Positions 6,085-15,123 of a stretch of 52,445 nt of DNA are shown piece after piece (position 1 is the first letter of the stretch; each line of letters starts with the position of its first letter). Origin of the DNA: Candidatus Omnitrophota bacterium (GTDB lineage: Bacteria; Omnitrophota; Gorgyraeia; Gygaellales; Profunditerraquicolaceae); assembly GCA_018895075.1 (NCBI GenBank), contig JAHIOW010000042.1, positions 1 to 52,445 on the forward strand. The letters are read 5' to 3'. The position numbers were made by a program, and so were the translations under genes. The notes beneath the pieces were generated by a model. It ran no database searches. It worked only from the letters and a program-made list of their open reading frames with translations, and was not told where the DNA came from.

Positions 6085-8478
6085 TTAGAACCCGTGCCTG
6101 ATGCTAAAATGGAATTTACCGCTGCCTCTTTCGTCCTCTCCGGGTTCCTTATTTAAAGGTATGCCGTAATCAAGCATCACCGGGCCGATAGGCGACTTAA
6201 TCCTTACGCCCAGGCCAACCCCTGATTTTAAACCGCCTGAACCAAAATCATCTAATTGAGGCCAGGCATTTCCTATATCGTAGAAGGCAGCCACTTTAAT
6301 AAAATTTAATAAAGGATAAGTATATTCTGCATTGCCAATTAACATGGATTCTCCTCCCAGCGGGTCTTCGGACACAGCATCTATAGGGCCTATCTTTCTT
6401 TCGTCATAACCCCTTACCGTGTAAGCGCCCCCCACAAAGAACCTCTCGTATATGGGTATACTGTCAGAATCACCATAGGCATCCGCAAGCCCTATGCGGG
6501 CTCTTAATTCCAGGTTAGAGCCTCTCAACATAGGAAAATAATGCGAAGCCCGGCCAAAAAACTTTAAGAAATCTTTATCTCCTGTCAATGGCCCGCCTGC
6601 GCATTCTAAAGAGCCGCTGAATATATCGCCTTTAGAGGGGTCGAATATATTATCGCGGCTGTCATAGGTAACGCCCAACTCCATACTGCTGATGTTGTTC
6701 TTGCCATATTCATTCTTTAATGCAGACGTGGCATCCTCTGTTATATTTGTAATCTCTATGCTATCGTAACGATAGATTAAATTCCCGCGTAAATATTCGG
6801 ATAATTCTTTACCCAGCCGCAAATCTCCTCCGGTTATCTCCTCGTCGTAACCATAACCTATATCCGATTCTCTTTTATGTTCTCGCTTATAGGCATCAAA
6901 GCCAAAGGATACAGGATAATCAAAAACCCAAGGTTCAGTAAAGCTCAAATCAAAACCCTGGCCCAGAGTCCCCATTGACGCCCGCAACTTCAATTCCTGG
7001 CCATCCCCGGTAAAATATGGAAAATTCTTCCAGTCAAAATTCTTCTGCTCAATCTCCACAAATCCCACAAATTCATCTACGCTTGAGTAACCGCCGCCAA
7101 AGCTAAAAGCTCCAGTCTTGGCCTCTTTTACATCTACAACCAAATCTTTTCTATCCGGTGTTTCTGTATCTTCAGTATCATAACTTATCTCCTGGAAGTA
7201 CCCTAAGTTTTGCAGCCTCTCTTTGCTACGCCTTAGTTTTTCACCGTCAAATCTCTCCCCGGGCTTTATCCTTAACTCCCTGCGTATGACTACATCTTTG
7301 GTCTTTACGTTACCCCTGATCTTAATCTTATCTACATAGGCAATTTTATTCTCTATTATTTTATAGACGATATCGATACGGCCGGTATAAGGATTTAAGG
7401 AAATAGCTTCCTGTATCTGGACAAATATATAGCCCCGGTCAAAATATAGGCCCTGCATATTGACGATATCCCTCTTTAACGCCTCCTGGCTGAAGACCCG
7501 GCCGGGAATACACTCTTTTAATTGTCTCAGGATGGTATCTCTGGTAATATCTTTATTCCCCTGTATCGTTACATTACCGACCAGATACTTCTTACCTTCC
7601 TGGACCTTGATAGTGATATATAAAAGTTGTTTCTGGCCATAACTTTTTATTTCGTAATCAACTCCAACATCCGCAAAGCCCTCCCTATGATAGAAAGACT
7701 CCAAACGCTGGATATCCTCTTTTAATACTTCTTCCTTTAAAATGCCGGCATTAAAAGTCCAGGCCCTTTTTGTTTTCATTAATCTTAATATGCGCCTGTC
7801 AGGGTAATGCATATTACCTTCTACATAAATGTTCTTAATCCTTATCCTCCTGCCTTCTATAATCTTAAAGCGTATCCCTGCCTTATCATTCTCTTTGTCA
7901 ATGTCTACCTGGTATTCTATCTTAGCCCCGCTATAACCTATCTTTTCATATAATTTTTTAAGGGTCTTGACATCTTCGGCTAAATTAGGATAATCCAAAT
8001 ATTGCGTCTCTTTTGATTTCAGGGACTCTTTAAGTTTGTCTTCTTTGATAGTCAGGCGCCTGATCCCGGAAAAAGTAATCTTATCAATTATGGGCCGTTC
8101 TACGACTGTAATAATTATCTTTAGGCCTCTTTTGTAGTCTTGGGTATCAATCTTGATATCGCTAAAGAACCCTAAAAGATAAAGCCGCCTTAAATCGTCG
8201 CTGACGATATTCTCCTGGTACAGGCTGCCTACCCTAATCTTCATCTTAGATATAACGGTGTTGCTGCTTATATGTTTATTGCCTTTTACTTCTATAGCAG
8301 TAACTAACTTAGAGGCAACTCCTTGTTCCAGCTCAGATACAAAATCTCCTGTTTCTTGGCCAGGCGCATCCTGTTGCTGGGTAGGCTGGCCTTCCTGAGA
8401 TTGACCCTGTACAATAACAGGCGATTTAGTGGCTAATAATAAAAAAAGTAACCCGCATATAAAAATTTTTCTTTTCAT
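6085..8478 (-). CDS. bamA: Outer membrane protein assembly factor BamA
   Basis: A signal peptide (residues 1 to about 25) is followed by a Q-rich linker, five POTRA-like domains (about 55-420) and a 16-strand beta-barrel of the Omp85 family. The barrel has the conserved loop-6 motif VRGYDERKIGP and ends in an aromatic residue (IRHGF). BamA folds and inserts outer-membrane beta-barrels. At 797 aa it has the usual size. It comes 21 nt after dnaB and 27 nt before ompH. Confidence 0.95.
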   Translation of the reverse strand: MKRKIFICGLLFLLLATKSPVIVQGQSQEGQPTQQQDAPGQETGDFVSELEQGVASKLVTAIEVKGNKHISSNTVISKMKIRVGSLYQENIVSDDLRRLYLLGFFSDIKIDTQDYKRGLKIIITVVERPIIDKITFSGIRRLTIKEDKLKESLKSKETQYLDYPNLAEDVKTLKKLYEKIGYSGAKIEYQVDIDKENDKAGIRFKIIEGRRIRIKNIYVEGNMHYPDRRILRLMKTKRAWTFNAGILKEEVLKEDIQRLESFYHREGFADVGVDYEIKSYGQKQLLYITIKVQEGKKYLVGNVTIQGNKDITRDTILRQLKECIPGRVFSQEALKRDIVNMQGLYFDRGYIFVQIQEAISLNPYTGRIDIVYKIIENKIAYVDKIKIRGNVKTKDVVIRRELRIKPGERFDGEKLRRSKERLQNLGYFQEISYDTEDTETPDRKDLVVDVKEAKTGAFSFGGGYSSVDEFVGFVEIEQKNFDWKNFPYFTGDGQELKLRASMGTLGQGFDLSFTEPWVFDYPVSFGFDAYKREHKRESDIGYGYDEEITGGDLRLGKELSEYLRGNLIYRYDSIEITNITEDATSALKNEYGKNNISSMELGVTYDSRDNIFDPSKGDIFSGSLECAGGPLTGDKDFLKFFGRASHYFPMLRGSNLELRARIGLADAYGDSDSIPIYERFFVGGAYTVRGYDERKIGPIDAVSEDPLGGESMLIGNAEYTYPLLNFIKVAAFYDIGNAWPQLDDFGSGGLKSGVGLGVRIKSPIGPVMLDYGIPLNKEPGEDERGSGKFHFSIRHGF

Positions 8479-8499
8479 TTTTTTAATAATAATTTAGCG

Positions 8500-9834
8500 C
8501 TATTCTATGCGTACCAGGTTTTCAAACCGGGTATATTCTTTAATAAAGGCTAACCTCATTGAGCCTACAGGGCCATTGCGCTGCTTGGCGATAATAACCT
8601 CTGCCGTGCCCTGGTTCTGGGGCGTAGGATTATAATATTCTTCCCTTAATATCAGGGTAACCACGTCGGCATCCTGCTCTATTGCTCCGGATTCGCGTAG
8701 ATCAGAAAGTTGCGGCCGATGATCAACGCGCGCTTCTACTGCCCGGGATAATTGACTTATCGCCACTACCGGTATACTCAATTCTCGCGCCAGCGCCTTT
8801 AAGGCGCGCGAGATCTCAGAAATCTCCTGTTGTCTGTTCTCTGTCCTGCCGGTTGTGCGCATCAACTGTAAGTAATCTAAAATAACCAATCGTATATCGT
8901 GGTGCATCTTTAGCCGGCGCGCCTTTGCCCGCAGTTCCATTAGTGAAATCGCCGGAGTGTCATCTACAAATATAGGCGCCTCGGAGAGTTTGCCCGCGGC
9001 AGCAGTAAGGCGAGGCCAATCCGAAGCCGCAAGATACCCTGTCCTTACTTTATGCGCATCAACCCGGGCGTGGGCGCAAAGCATCCTCTGCACTAATTGC
9101 TCTTTGGACATCTCCACGCTAAAAATCGCCACGGGAATTTTCTCTACTACAGCTGCGTGTTCTGCAATACATAAGGCAAAGGCGCTTTTGCCCATAGAAG
9201 GCCTTCCGGCAATAACGATTAAATCTGCAATCTGAAGCCCGGAAGTTTTATTATCAAAATCTATGAACCCCGTGGGTATGCCGGTGACGTGCGCCTTGTT
9301 CTGATAAAGCCTGTCTATTGTCTCAATACTATCTTTTATGATTTCCTTCAGGTGTATATAACTACTCTGCGGCCTTATATCGCTTACTTCAAATATTAAC
9401 TTCTCCGCGTTATCTACTACCTCGCCAATATTTCCGTCACTTTCATAACACAGAGAAACAATCTTAGTAGCGTTATTTATAAGTATCCTTAAAACACTTT
9501 TTTCTTTTACAATATTAACGTAGTGGCTTATATTAGCGGCAGTGGGAACATAATTTACTAAGGCAGTCAAGAAAGTGACTCCCCCTATCCCTTCAAGCAC
9601 TCCCTTTCTTTTTAATTCATCGGCCAGAGTAATAAGGTCAACTGCCTTGTTAGCGCTATAAAGATCTGAGATAGCTGTAAAGACCTTCCTGTGGTTATCT
9701 TTGTAAAAGAAATCTGCATTTAAGGACTCTACGGCTATGGAGATGGCTGTTTCATCCATGAGCATGGAACCTAATACCGCCATCTCAGCTTCAACATTCT
9801 GAGGGGGAATCTTCTCTAAAATGATATCTGTCAT
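8500..9834 (-). CDS. dnaB: Replicative DNA helicase DnaB
   Basis: The N-terminal domain (PPQNVEAEMAVLGSML) and RecA-like C-terminal domain are both present. Walker A is GRPSMGKS (210-217), Walker B LVILDYLQLM, and the DLRESGAIEQDAD motif is intact. It is the hexameric fork helicase. No intein interrupts it (444 aa, normal length), although DnaB is a common intein host. It follows rplI by 10 nt in the widespread rpsF-ssb-rpsR-rplI-dnaB order. Confidence 0.97.
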   Translation of the reverse strand: MTDIILEKIPPQNVEAEMAVLGSMLMDETAISIAVESLNADFFYKDNHRKVFTAISDLYSANKAVDLITLADELKRKGVLEGIGGVTFLTALVNYVPTAANISHYVNIVKEKSVLRILINNATKIVSLCYESDGNIGEVVDNAEKLIFEVSDIRPQSSYIHLKEIIKDSIETIDRLYQNKAHVTGIPTGFIDFDNKTSGLQIADLIVIAGRPSMGKSAFALCIAEHAAVVEKIPVAIFSVEMSKEQLVQRMLCAHARVDAHKVRTGYLAASDWPRLTAAAGKLSEAPIFVDDTPAISLMELRAKARRLKMHHDIRLVILDYLQLMRTTGRTENRQQEISEISRALKALARELSIPVVAISQLSRAVEARVDHRPQLSDLRESGAIEQDADVVTLILREEYYNPTPQNQGTAEVIIAKQRNGPVGSMRLAFIKEYTRFENLVRIE

Positions 9835-9844
9835 TTACCCTCGT

Positions 9845-10294
9845 TTATTTTTTGACGACCCAGACCTTTAGCTGCGCAGAAACCTCTGGGTGTAATTTTA
9901 TAGACACCTCGTATATGCCTAAGGACTTTATATTCTCATTCAAAATAATAACATTTTTATCGATATCAAAACTTTCTTCTTTTAAGGCAGCTGATATGTC
10001 TTGTGCTGTTATGCTTCCATACAATTTATCTTCTTGGTCTTCGTGGGTTAAAACCGGCAGGGTTAAAGATAAATTTTCTAATCTCTCTTTAAGTTTTTCG
10101 GCATCTCTCTTAGATTTCTCTAATTGTAAAGTTTTTCTTTGTTTTTCCTGTTCTAACTTTTTGAGGTTTGCGGATGTCAGAGGGACAGCCAAGCCATTGG
10201 GTATAAGAAAATTACGGGCAAAACCATCTTTTACCTTTACGATGACACCTACCTTGCCTAATCTATCTATATCTTGATTTAATATAACTTCCAT
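9845..10294 (-). CDS. rplI: 50S ribosomal protein bL9
   Basis: The N-terminal RNA-binding domain (MEVILNQDIDRLGKVG, then GFARNFLIPNGLA) is joined by the long charged connecting helix (about 40-80) to a C-terminal domain. Length 149 aa is typical. The start codon is directly preceded by the structured repeat at 10295-10456. The bases just before ATG (TCATTTAAA) contain no Shine-Dalgarno sequence, unlike most neighbours, so initiation may rely on that element or on coupling to rpsR. Confidence 0.95.
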   Translation of the reverse strand: MEVILNQDIDRLGKVGVIVKVKDGFARNFLIPNGLAVPLTSANLKKLEQEKQRKTLQLEKSKRDAEKLKERLENLSLTLPVLTHEDQEDKLYGSITAQDISAALKEESFDIDKNVIILNENIKSLGIYEVSIKLHPEVSAQLKVWVVKK

Positions 10295-10456
10295 TTTAAA
10301 TGAGCAGACAATTTACGGAGTGAAACGACGTAAATTGTAGCTCCCTTAATATCAGATTTCACGGCGTCTGCGAATTTAATCCGCCTTCGGCGGATAAGTT
10401 CGGACATATAACTTATGTCGCTCTCCGAGCTCCATAAGTTATGTCCTCACTTATAT
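10295..10456 (-). repeat. Structured intergenic element, copy 1 (between rpsR and rplI)
   Basis: A 162-nt element fills the gap from the rpsR stop codon (its TAA, 10453-10451, lies inside) to the rplI ATG. On the plus strand: hairpin 1 has outer arms GCAGAC (10304-10309)/GTCTGC (10366-10371) and inner arms AATTTACG/CGTAAATT (10310-10317/10329-10336). Hairpin 2 is ATCCGCC-TTC-GGCGGAT (10379-10395). Hairpin 3 is GGACA-(2-nt bulge)-TAACTTATG (10402-10417) with CATAAGTTATGTCC (10433-10446). The ends (AAATGAG/CTCACTT) also pair. The copy at 52180-52344 has the same plan and the same flanking rules. Confidence 0.85.
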
Positions 10457-10714
10457 AGCGCGGGCGTAAGGTATAAGCGAAAGAAAGCGGGCGCGTTTAA
10501 TCGCCTCCATCAGCCCTCTCTGATGTTTAGTGCAATTACCTGAAATACGCCTGGAGAGGATCTTTCCTCTTTCTCTGACAAACCCTTCCATTATTTTTAT
10601 ATCTTTATAATCTATGGTTTTAACTTTATTTACACAGAAGCGGCAAAATTTTTTCCTTGTAGATAAAAATGCGTTTCGTTTCTTCTTAACGGGTATCTTT
10701 CTCTTAACTCTCAT
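10451..10714 (-). CDS. rpsR: 30S ribosomal protein bS18
   Basis: A short basic protein with the bS18 signature ([33 protein letters not shown]). The CxxC plus NCTKH cysteine/histidine set suggests a zinc-binding version. Its start ATG overlaps the ssb stop by 4 nt (ATGA), implying translational coupling. The last two codons (ATA then TAA) belong to the structured intergenic repeat, so the repeat supplies the protein's final residue and stop. Confidence 0.95.
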   Translation of the reverse strand: MRVKRKIPVKKKRNAFLSTRKKFCRFCVNKVKTIDYKDIKIMEGFVRERGKILSRRISGNCTKHQRGLMEAIKRARFLSLIPYARAI

Positions 10715-11151
10715 TGTATTGCGCCCTCGCTTTCTTCTAACCAGGATGTCTCTGTAGATGGTTCTTTTGAGGCTTCCTGGGACGGGGAATCCGCAAATGA
10801 CGGCTCTGCTTTTTTAGGCGCCGCCCCTAGAAACTGAACGCGCTCTACCCTTACCTCAATCACATTGCGTTTTTGCCCGGAATTATCCTCCCAGGAGCGC
10901 GACTGCAGCCTGCCTTCTATAAATACCGGGCTTCCTTTATGCAAATATTGATTGCAGGTTTCTGCCTGTTTATCCCAGACTACCCCGGTAACAAAACAGG
11001 TATCTTCTTTTAATTCCTGGGTTCTACTATCCTTGAACCTTCTGTTTACCGCAAGCCTGAGATTAACTACCGCGGTACCCTGCGGTGTATAGCGCAATTC
11101 CGGGTCCTTGGTCAGATTACCGATGAGTAATACCTTATTGAAATTAGCCAT
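10711..11151 (-). CDS. ssb: Single-stranded DNA-binding protein
   Basis: An OB-fold of about 105 residues ([45 protein letters not shown]) is followed by a disordered Ser/Glu/Pro-rich tail. The usual acidic tip ending DDIPF is not present; the protein ends ESEGAIQ. A changed tip could alter how it recruits partner proteins. It lies 60 nt after rpsF; that gap (11152-11211) is AT-rich with no clear signal. Confidence 0.93.
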   Translation of the reverse strand: MANFNKVLLIGNLTKDPELRYTPQGTAVVNLRLAVNRRFKDSRTQELKEDTCFVTGVVWDKQAETCNQYLHKGSPVFIEGRLQSRSWEDNSGQKRNVIEVRVERVQFLGAAPKKAEPSFADSPSQEASKEPSTETSWLEESEGAIQ

Positions 11152-11211
11152 TTTTCTCCCTCCGCTCGAAAAAGTCTTAAACTCCTAAACTGTATACCTA
11201 TAAACTCTAAA

Positions 11212-11505
11212 CTATTTATCTTGTCTTGTAATCAGGACTCTTAATATATTCTCATTAAGTTCATATAGGCGCTTTAGCTCTGATATCAGTGCGGGGTCGG
11301 TGAGGCTAAAATTCACAAGATAATATACCCCCTCTTGACATTTTTTTATGCTAAAGTATAACTTTTTTTTCTCTGACCAGATTCCTGCCTGCGATACGTT
11401 ACCTTTATTTTTAACTATGACATCGCTGATCTGATCAAATAAACCCTTCTTTTCTTCCGGCGACAACTCCGGCTTAATAATAAACATTGCCTCGTATTTT
11501 CTCAT
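11212..11505 (-). CDS. rpsF: 30S ribosomal protein bS6
   Basis: MRKYEAMFIIKPELSPEE opens a 97-aa ferredoxin-like fold typical of bS6; the segment KCQEGVYYLVNFSL and the end NILRVLITRQDK match the family. bS6 binds 16S rRNA together with bS18, encoded two genes downstream. The gene starts 2 nt after pth, consistent with one transcript. Confidence 0.95.
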   Translation of the reverse strand: MRKYEAMFIIKPELSPEEKKGLFDQISDVIVKNKGNVSQAGIWSEKKKLYFSIKKCQEGVYYLVNFSLTDPALISELKRLYELNENILRVLITRQDK

Positions 11506-11507
11506 TT

Positions 11508-12080
11508 TTATCTATCCCGTCGGTTAAAACTGTTCATACTTTCGGTTATCCCTTCCCTCGCCCACATCTTACAACAACTCCCCGCCTTTTCTAATATTTC
11601 CGGTATCCGGGCTTTCTCTTTCTTATGAAAAGGCAATAATACATATTTAGTTGGCTCCATATTTTTTCTGGGCCTGCCTATGCCGATACGCAGCCGAGAA
11701 AAATTTTGACTTCCCGCAGAATCGATTATGGATTTTAGGCCGCGGTGCCCGCCTGATGAACCGCAAGCCTTCAATTTAAGCCTGCCGAATTCTAAATCTA
11801 AATCATCACAGACAACAAGCAGGTCTTCTGGATCTCTTTTATATTTGGCTAACAGCGCGCTTACGGCAATACCCGATAGGTTCATAAAGGTCAGGGGCAT
11901 TGCCAGGACGACATTTTGGCCTTTAATCTTTATTTTAGCGCTTAATGCCAAAACCCCGCTTTCTTTTTTTAAAAAAACTCTACAAGTTTTGGCAAGGGCT
12001 TTTATTACCACAAAACCAATATTATGCCGGTGATCTTGATAAATCTTACCCGGGTTGCCCAAGCCTATGATTAATTTCAT
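11508..12080 (-). CDS. pth: Peptidyl-tRNA hydrolase
   Basis: The motifs IIGLGNPGKIYQDHRHNIGF (catalytic His in RHN/IGF region), PLTFMNLSG and GSSGGHRGLKSI are those of bacterial Pth. It releases stalled peptides from peptidyl-tRNA. Length 190 aa is normal. It lies 25 nt after rplY, a common pairing (ctc/rplY-pth). Confidence 0.95.
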   Translation of the reverse strand: MKLIIGLGNPGKIYQDHRHNIGFVVIKALAKTCRVFLKKESGVLALSAKIKIKGQNVVLAMPLTFMNLSGIAVSALLAKYKRDPEDLLVVCDDLDLEFGRLKLKACGSSGGHRGLKSIIDSAGSQNFSRLRIGIGRPRKNMEPTKYVLLPFHKKEKARIPEILEKAGSCCKMWAREGITESMNSFNRRDR

Positions 12081-12105
12081 CCTTTGATTTTACTAAGGAG
12101 CTAAA

Positions 12106-12861
12106 CTACTTTTCTTCTTTATCCTTGCCTTTATCTTTACCCTTATCCTTGCCTTTTTCTTTGCCTTTTTCTTCTTCTTTCTCTTCGCCCTCTTCAGCTG
12201 GTACTTCTTTCTTTTCTTTAATTACCTCTGGCTCCTGTCCTGCTTCACCTTCCATAGATGCTTCTACTGCTTCCTCTTTCATCGGTGCCGCCACGGACAA
12301 GACAATTGCCTCAGGGTCATTTAAAACTTTGATATTCGCAGCAACTACGATATCTTTTATATGTATGTCATCGCCAATCTTTAATTGACTGACATCTACT
12401 TCAATCTCTTTAGGGATATCAGCAGGCAAACACTCTACCTCTATCTCCCAGAGTATATGCTCTAAAGATCCTCCTTCCTGTTTTATTCCTATGGGCTCTC
12501 CTTTTGCTGCTACAGGTACATTTACCTTAACCGTTTTCAGCAAAGATATTTCGTTAAAATCTACGTGTATGATATCACCCTTGACTGGATCATATTGGAC
12601 TTCCTTGATCAGGCAAGGGTATACCTTGTCCTTCTTATCGCTCTTTAGGGCCTTGGATACAATCTTTAGGTTGATTACTATATTTTCTATACGATGCTGG
12701 TGTATCAATCTCAATAATTGCCCTTGCGCTATCTTTATGGTCTGGGTCTTTTTCCCCTGCGAGTAAAATACGCTGGGGATAAATCCTTGTTTCCTGAGAT
12801 TATTAGCCTGACTTTTACCTAATTCGTCTCTTTGTTCTACTTCTAAAAATATCTTTTCCAT
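12106..12861 (-). CDS. rplY: 50S ribosomal protein bL25 (general stress protein CTC type)
   Basis: An N-terminal bL25 5S-rRNA-binding domain (about 1-95) is followed by the TL5/CTC beta domain (about 100-190). The C-terminus is a long low-complexity tail, acidic at first and then a run of KGKDKGKD repeats ending KEEK (about 195-251). The tail is coded by a pyrimidine-rich repeat on the plus strand and is likely unstable in length. At 251 aa it is longer than usual because of this tail. It lies 10 nt after prs. Confidence 0.92.
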   Translation of the reverse strand: MEKIFLEVEQRDELGKSQANNLRKQGFIPSVFYSQGKKTQTIKIAQGQLLRLIHQHRIENIVINLKIVSKALKSDKKDKVYPCLIKEVQYDPVKGDIIHVDFNEISLLKTVKVNVPVAAKGEPIGIKQEGGSLEHILWEIEVECLPADIPKEIEVDVSQLKIGDDIHIKDIVVAANIKVLNDPEAIVLSVAAPMKEEAVEASMEGEAGQEPEVIKEKKEVPAEEGEEKEEEKGKEKGKDKGKDKGKDKEEK

Positions 12862-12871
12862 CTACCCTCGC

Positions 12872-13810
12872 TTAATCGAACAGAGAACTGACCGATTCCT
12901 CGTTATAGATTCTTTTTATCGCCTCACCCAGAAGCTCAGCCACGCTTATCACTTTAAGGCGCAGATGTTTTTTATGGTTACTCAAAGGGATGCTGTCTGT
13001 AATTAACAATTCTTCTAAATCTTCGCATTTATCTATAAGTCCTATGGCCTCCCCGGATAAAACCCCGTGCGTAATCGCTGCCCGGATACTCTTAGCCCCG
13101 GCTTTCTTGAGGGTCTGAACCGCTTCTATTAAAGAACCGCCCGTGGCAATTAAATCATCAACCACAATCACATTCTTACCCTCTACTTCGCCTAAGATAT
13201 GCATTACCTCTGCTTTTTCTGGTGAAATACGCCTCTTATCCAGGATTGCCAGGGTTGCAGAAAGCCTTTTAGCATAGGCCCTGGCCATTTTTATGCCGCC
13301 CACATCCGGTGAAATCACAACCAGGTCTTTTAGGTTTAGTTTTAAGAAATAATCTATCAAGACTCCCACCGCAAAAAGATGATCCAGGGGTATATCAAAG
13401 AAGCCTTGAATTTGGCCGGCATGTAAATCCATAGTCAGAATTCTATTTGCCCCGGCAGTGGTCAAAAGGTTAGCCACTAATTTCGCAGTAATGGGCACAC
13501 GGGGCTGGTCTTTTCTATCCTGCCTGGCATAGCCAAAATAGGGAATCACTGCGGTAATCCGGTAAGCAGAAGCCCTCTTTAAGGCGTCAATCATAATTAA
13601 AAGCTCCATCAGATTATCATTGACTAAAGGACACGTAGGTTGAATGACAAATACATCCTTACCCCGTACATTCTCATTAATCTTGACGCGTATCTCTCCT
13701 TCGCTAAACCTTCCTACGAATATATCTGAGAGTTTTACCTTAAGGTATTTACAGATATCCTTGGCTAATTCAGGATGCGCATTACCGCTAAACACCGCTA
13801 TTTTATCCAT
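12872..13810 (-). CDS. prs: Ribose-phosphate pyrophosphokinase
   Basis: MDKIAVFSGNAHPELA, the GRFSEGEIRVKI segment, the catalytic flexible loop region (YFGYARQDRK) and the PRPP-binding loop VVDDLIATGGSL identify PRPP synthetase. It makes phosphoribosyl pyrophosphate for nucleotides, histidine (hisG is nearby) and NAD (pncB is in the window). Length 312 aa is typical. It follows glmU by 42 nt. Confidence 0.96.
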   Translation of the reverse strand: MDKIAVFSGNAHPELAKDICKYLKVKLSDIFVGRFSEGEIRVKINENVRGKDVFVIQPTCPLVNDNLMELLIMIDALKRASAYRITAVIPYFGYARQDRKDQPRVPITAKLVANLLTTAGANRILTMDLHAGQIQGFFDIPLDHLFAVGVLIDYFLKLNLKDLVVISPDVGGIKMARAYAKRLSATLAILDKRRISPEKAEVMHILGEVEGKNVIVVDDLIATGGSLIEAVQTLKKAGAKSIRAAITHGVLSGEAIGLIDKCEDLEELLITDSIPLSNHKKHLRLKVISVAELLGEAIKRIYNEESVSSLFD

Positions 13811-13852
13811 CTCTACCTCTTATCCTTTAGGTTTCTATTAACAATGTTTTGG

Positions 13853-15112
13853 TTATCGTTTTCGCTCAGATATGGGCTTTGCCGGTACACCTACCACTAC
13901 ACTGCGCGCAGGTACATTTTTATGTCTAACTACCACCGAACCTGCGCCTGTTTGTGCCGCTTTGCCAATTTTAACCGGCGCCACCAATATGGTATCCGAA
14001 CCAATAAATGCCTTATCTCCTATCACGGTGACGTTCTTTTTCTTGCCGTCAAAATTTGCGGTAACGGTCCCTGCGCCTATATTGACCTGGCGGCCAATGC
14101 GGCTGTCACCCAGATAGCCAAAATGTTTTATCATTGTCTTTGCAGAGACTCTTGAGCGCACAATCTCAAGAAAATTGCCTGCTGTTACATTGTCTTTCAG
14201 GCGCGTACCTGCTCTTAAATGAACGAATGGGCCAAGCACACAATGTCTTCCAATTTTAACATCTCTTTCAATCACTGTAAAGGGATAAATCGTAGTATCA
14301 CGGCCGATCCTTACGCCATAACCGATAAAAGTAGTCTGGGGGTCGATAATAGTAATGCCTCGTTCCATTAAGCCTTCATTAATCCTCTGCTGCATAATCC
14401 TGGAGGCAGAAGCTAAATCCACACGCGAATTTATACCCAAAACCTCACGGGTATCAGAAACCTTGATACCATCTATCAGGCCGCCATTTTTATAAATGAT
14501 ACCTATGGCATCAGTAAGATAATATTCCTTTTTACGGTTATCGGCTTTTACATATCTTAAGGCGTCAAATAACCTGTCTTTATGAAAACAGATGATGCCG
14601 GTATTAATCTCTTTAATCTCTTTTTGAAAATCGTTGGCATCTTTCTCTTCAATAATTCCGCAGATACCGGCGTATTTATCCCTTAAGATGCGGCCATAGC
14701 CAGAGGCCTTATCCACCTGAGCAGTCAATAGCGTAGCATCTAAATTGTTTTCTATATGATATCCTAATAGTTTCTTTATGGTATCTTTCTTTAAGAGAGG
14801 ATTATCCGCATAAAGCACTAAAACCGTACCTCTAAAGTTTCTCAATAAGGGGAGTGTTTCTTTTAGGGCATCAGCCGTACCGCGCAGTCTCTTCTGGATA
14901 ACTACTCTTACGCCGGGTTCAAGTAATTTCTTAACCTCTTTATGTTTATGCCCAAGTACGACAATGACTCTATTAATCTTTAAATCTTTAACTAAATCCA
15001 AAACATAACTTAACATCGGCCTTCCGCAGATAGGATATAAGACCTTAGGGATTGCCGACTTCATCCTCCTGCTGCGACCTGCAGCTAAAATTATACAAGT
15101 GACATTCTTCAT
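13853..15112 (-). CDS. glmU: Bifunctional UDP-GlcNAc pyrophosphorylase / GlcN-1-P acetyltransferase GlmU
   Basis: The uridyltransferase domain opens with IILAAGRSRRMKSAIPKVL; the C-terminal half is a hexapeptide beta-helix with the acetyltransferase segment NFLEIVRSRVSAKT. The product feeds lipid A and peptidoglycan. The open frame extends 26 codons further upstream, but those codons are the tRNA-Gln gene (15124-15194) read as protein. I therefore start at the ATG at 15112 (420 aa). No Shine-Dalgarno site is visible in the 11 nt between tRNA and ATG, so tRNA processing may leave a nearly leaderless mRNA. Confidence 0.93.
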   Translation of the reverse strand: MKNVTCIILAAGRSRRMKSAIPKVLYPICGRPMLSYVLDLVKDLKINRVIVVLGHKHKEVKKLLEPGVRVVIQKRLRGTADALKETLPLLRNFRGTVLVLYADNPLLKKDTIKKLLGYHIENNLDATLLTAQVDKASGYGRILRDKYAGICGIIEEKDANDFQKEIKEINTGIICFHKDRLFDALRYVKADNRKKEYYLTDAIGIIYKNGGLIDGIKVSDTREVLGINSRVDLASASRIMQQRINEGLMERGITIIDPQTTFIGYGVRIGRDTTIYPFTVIERDVKIGRHCVLGPFVHLRAGTRLKDNVTAGNFLEIVRSRVSAKTMIKHFGYLGDSRIGRQVNIGAGTVTANFDGKKKNVTVIGDKAFIGSDTILVAPVKIGKAAQTGAGSVVVRHKNVPARSVVVGVPAKPISERKR

Positions 15113-15123
15113 TTTAGTTTTAA

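Noticed and set aside
8500-9834. Intein in dnaB
   Set aside because: The protein has normal length and uninterrupted Walker motifs.
11152-11211. Possible third copy of the AT-rich TTAAAC repeat between rpsF and ssb
   Set aside because: It shares only short TAAACT units with 37250-37310, well below what would separate it from AT-rich chance similarity.
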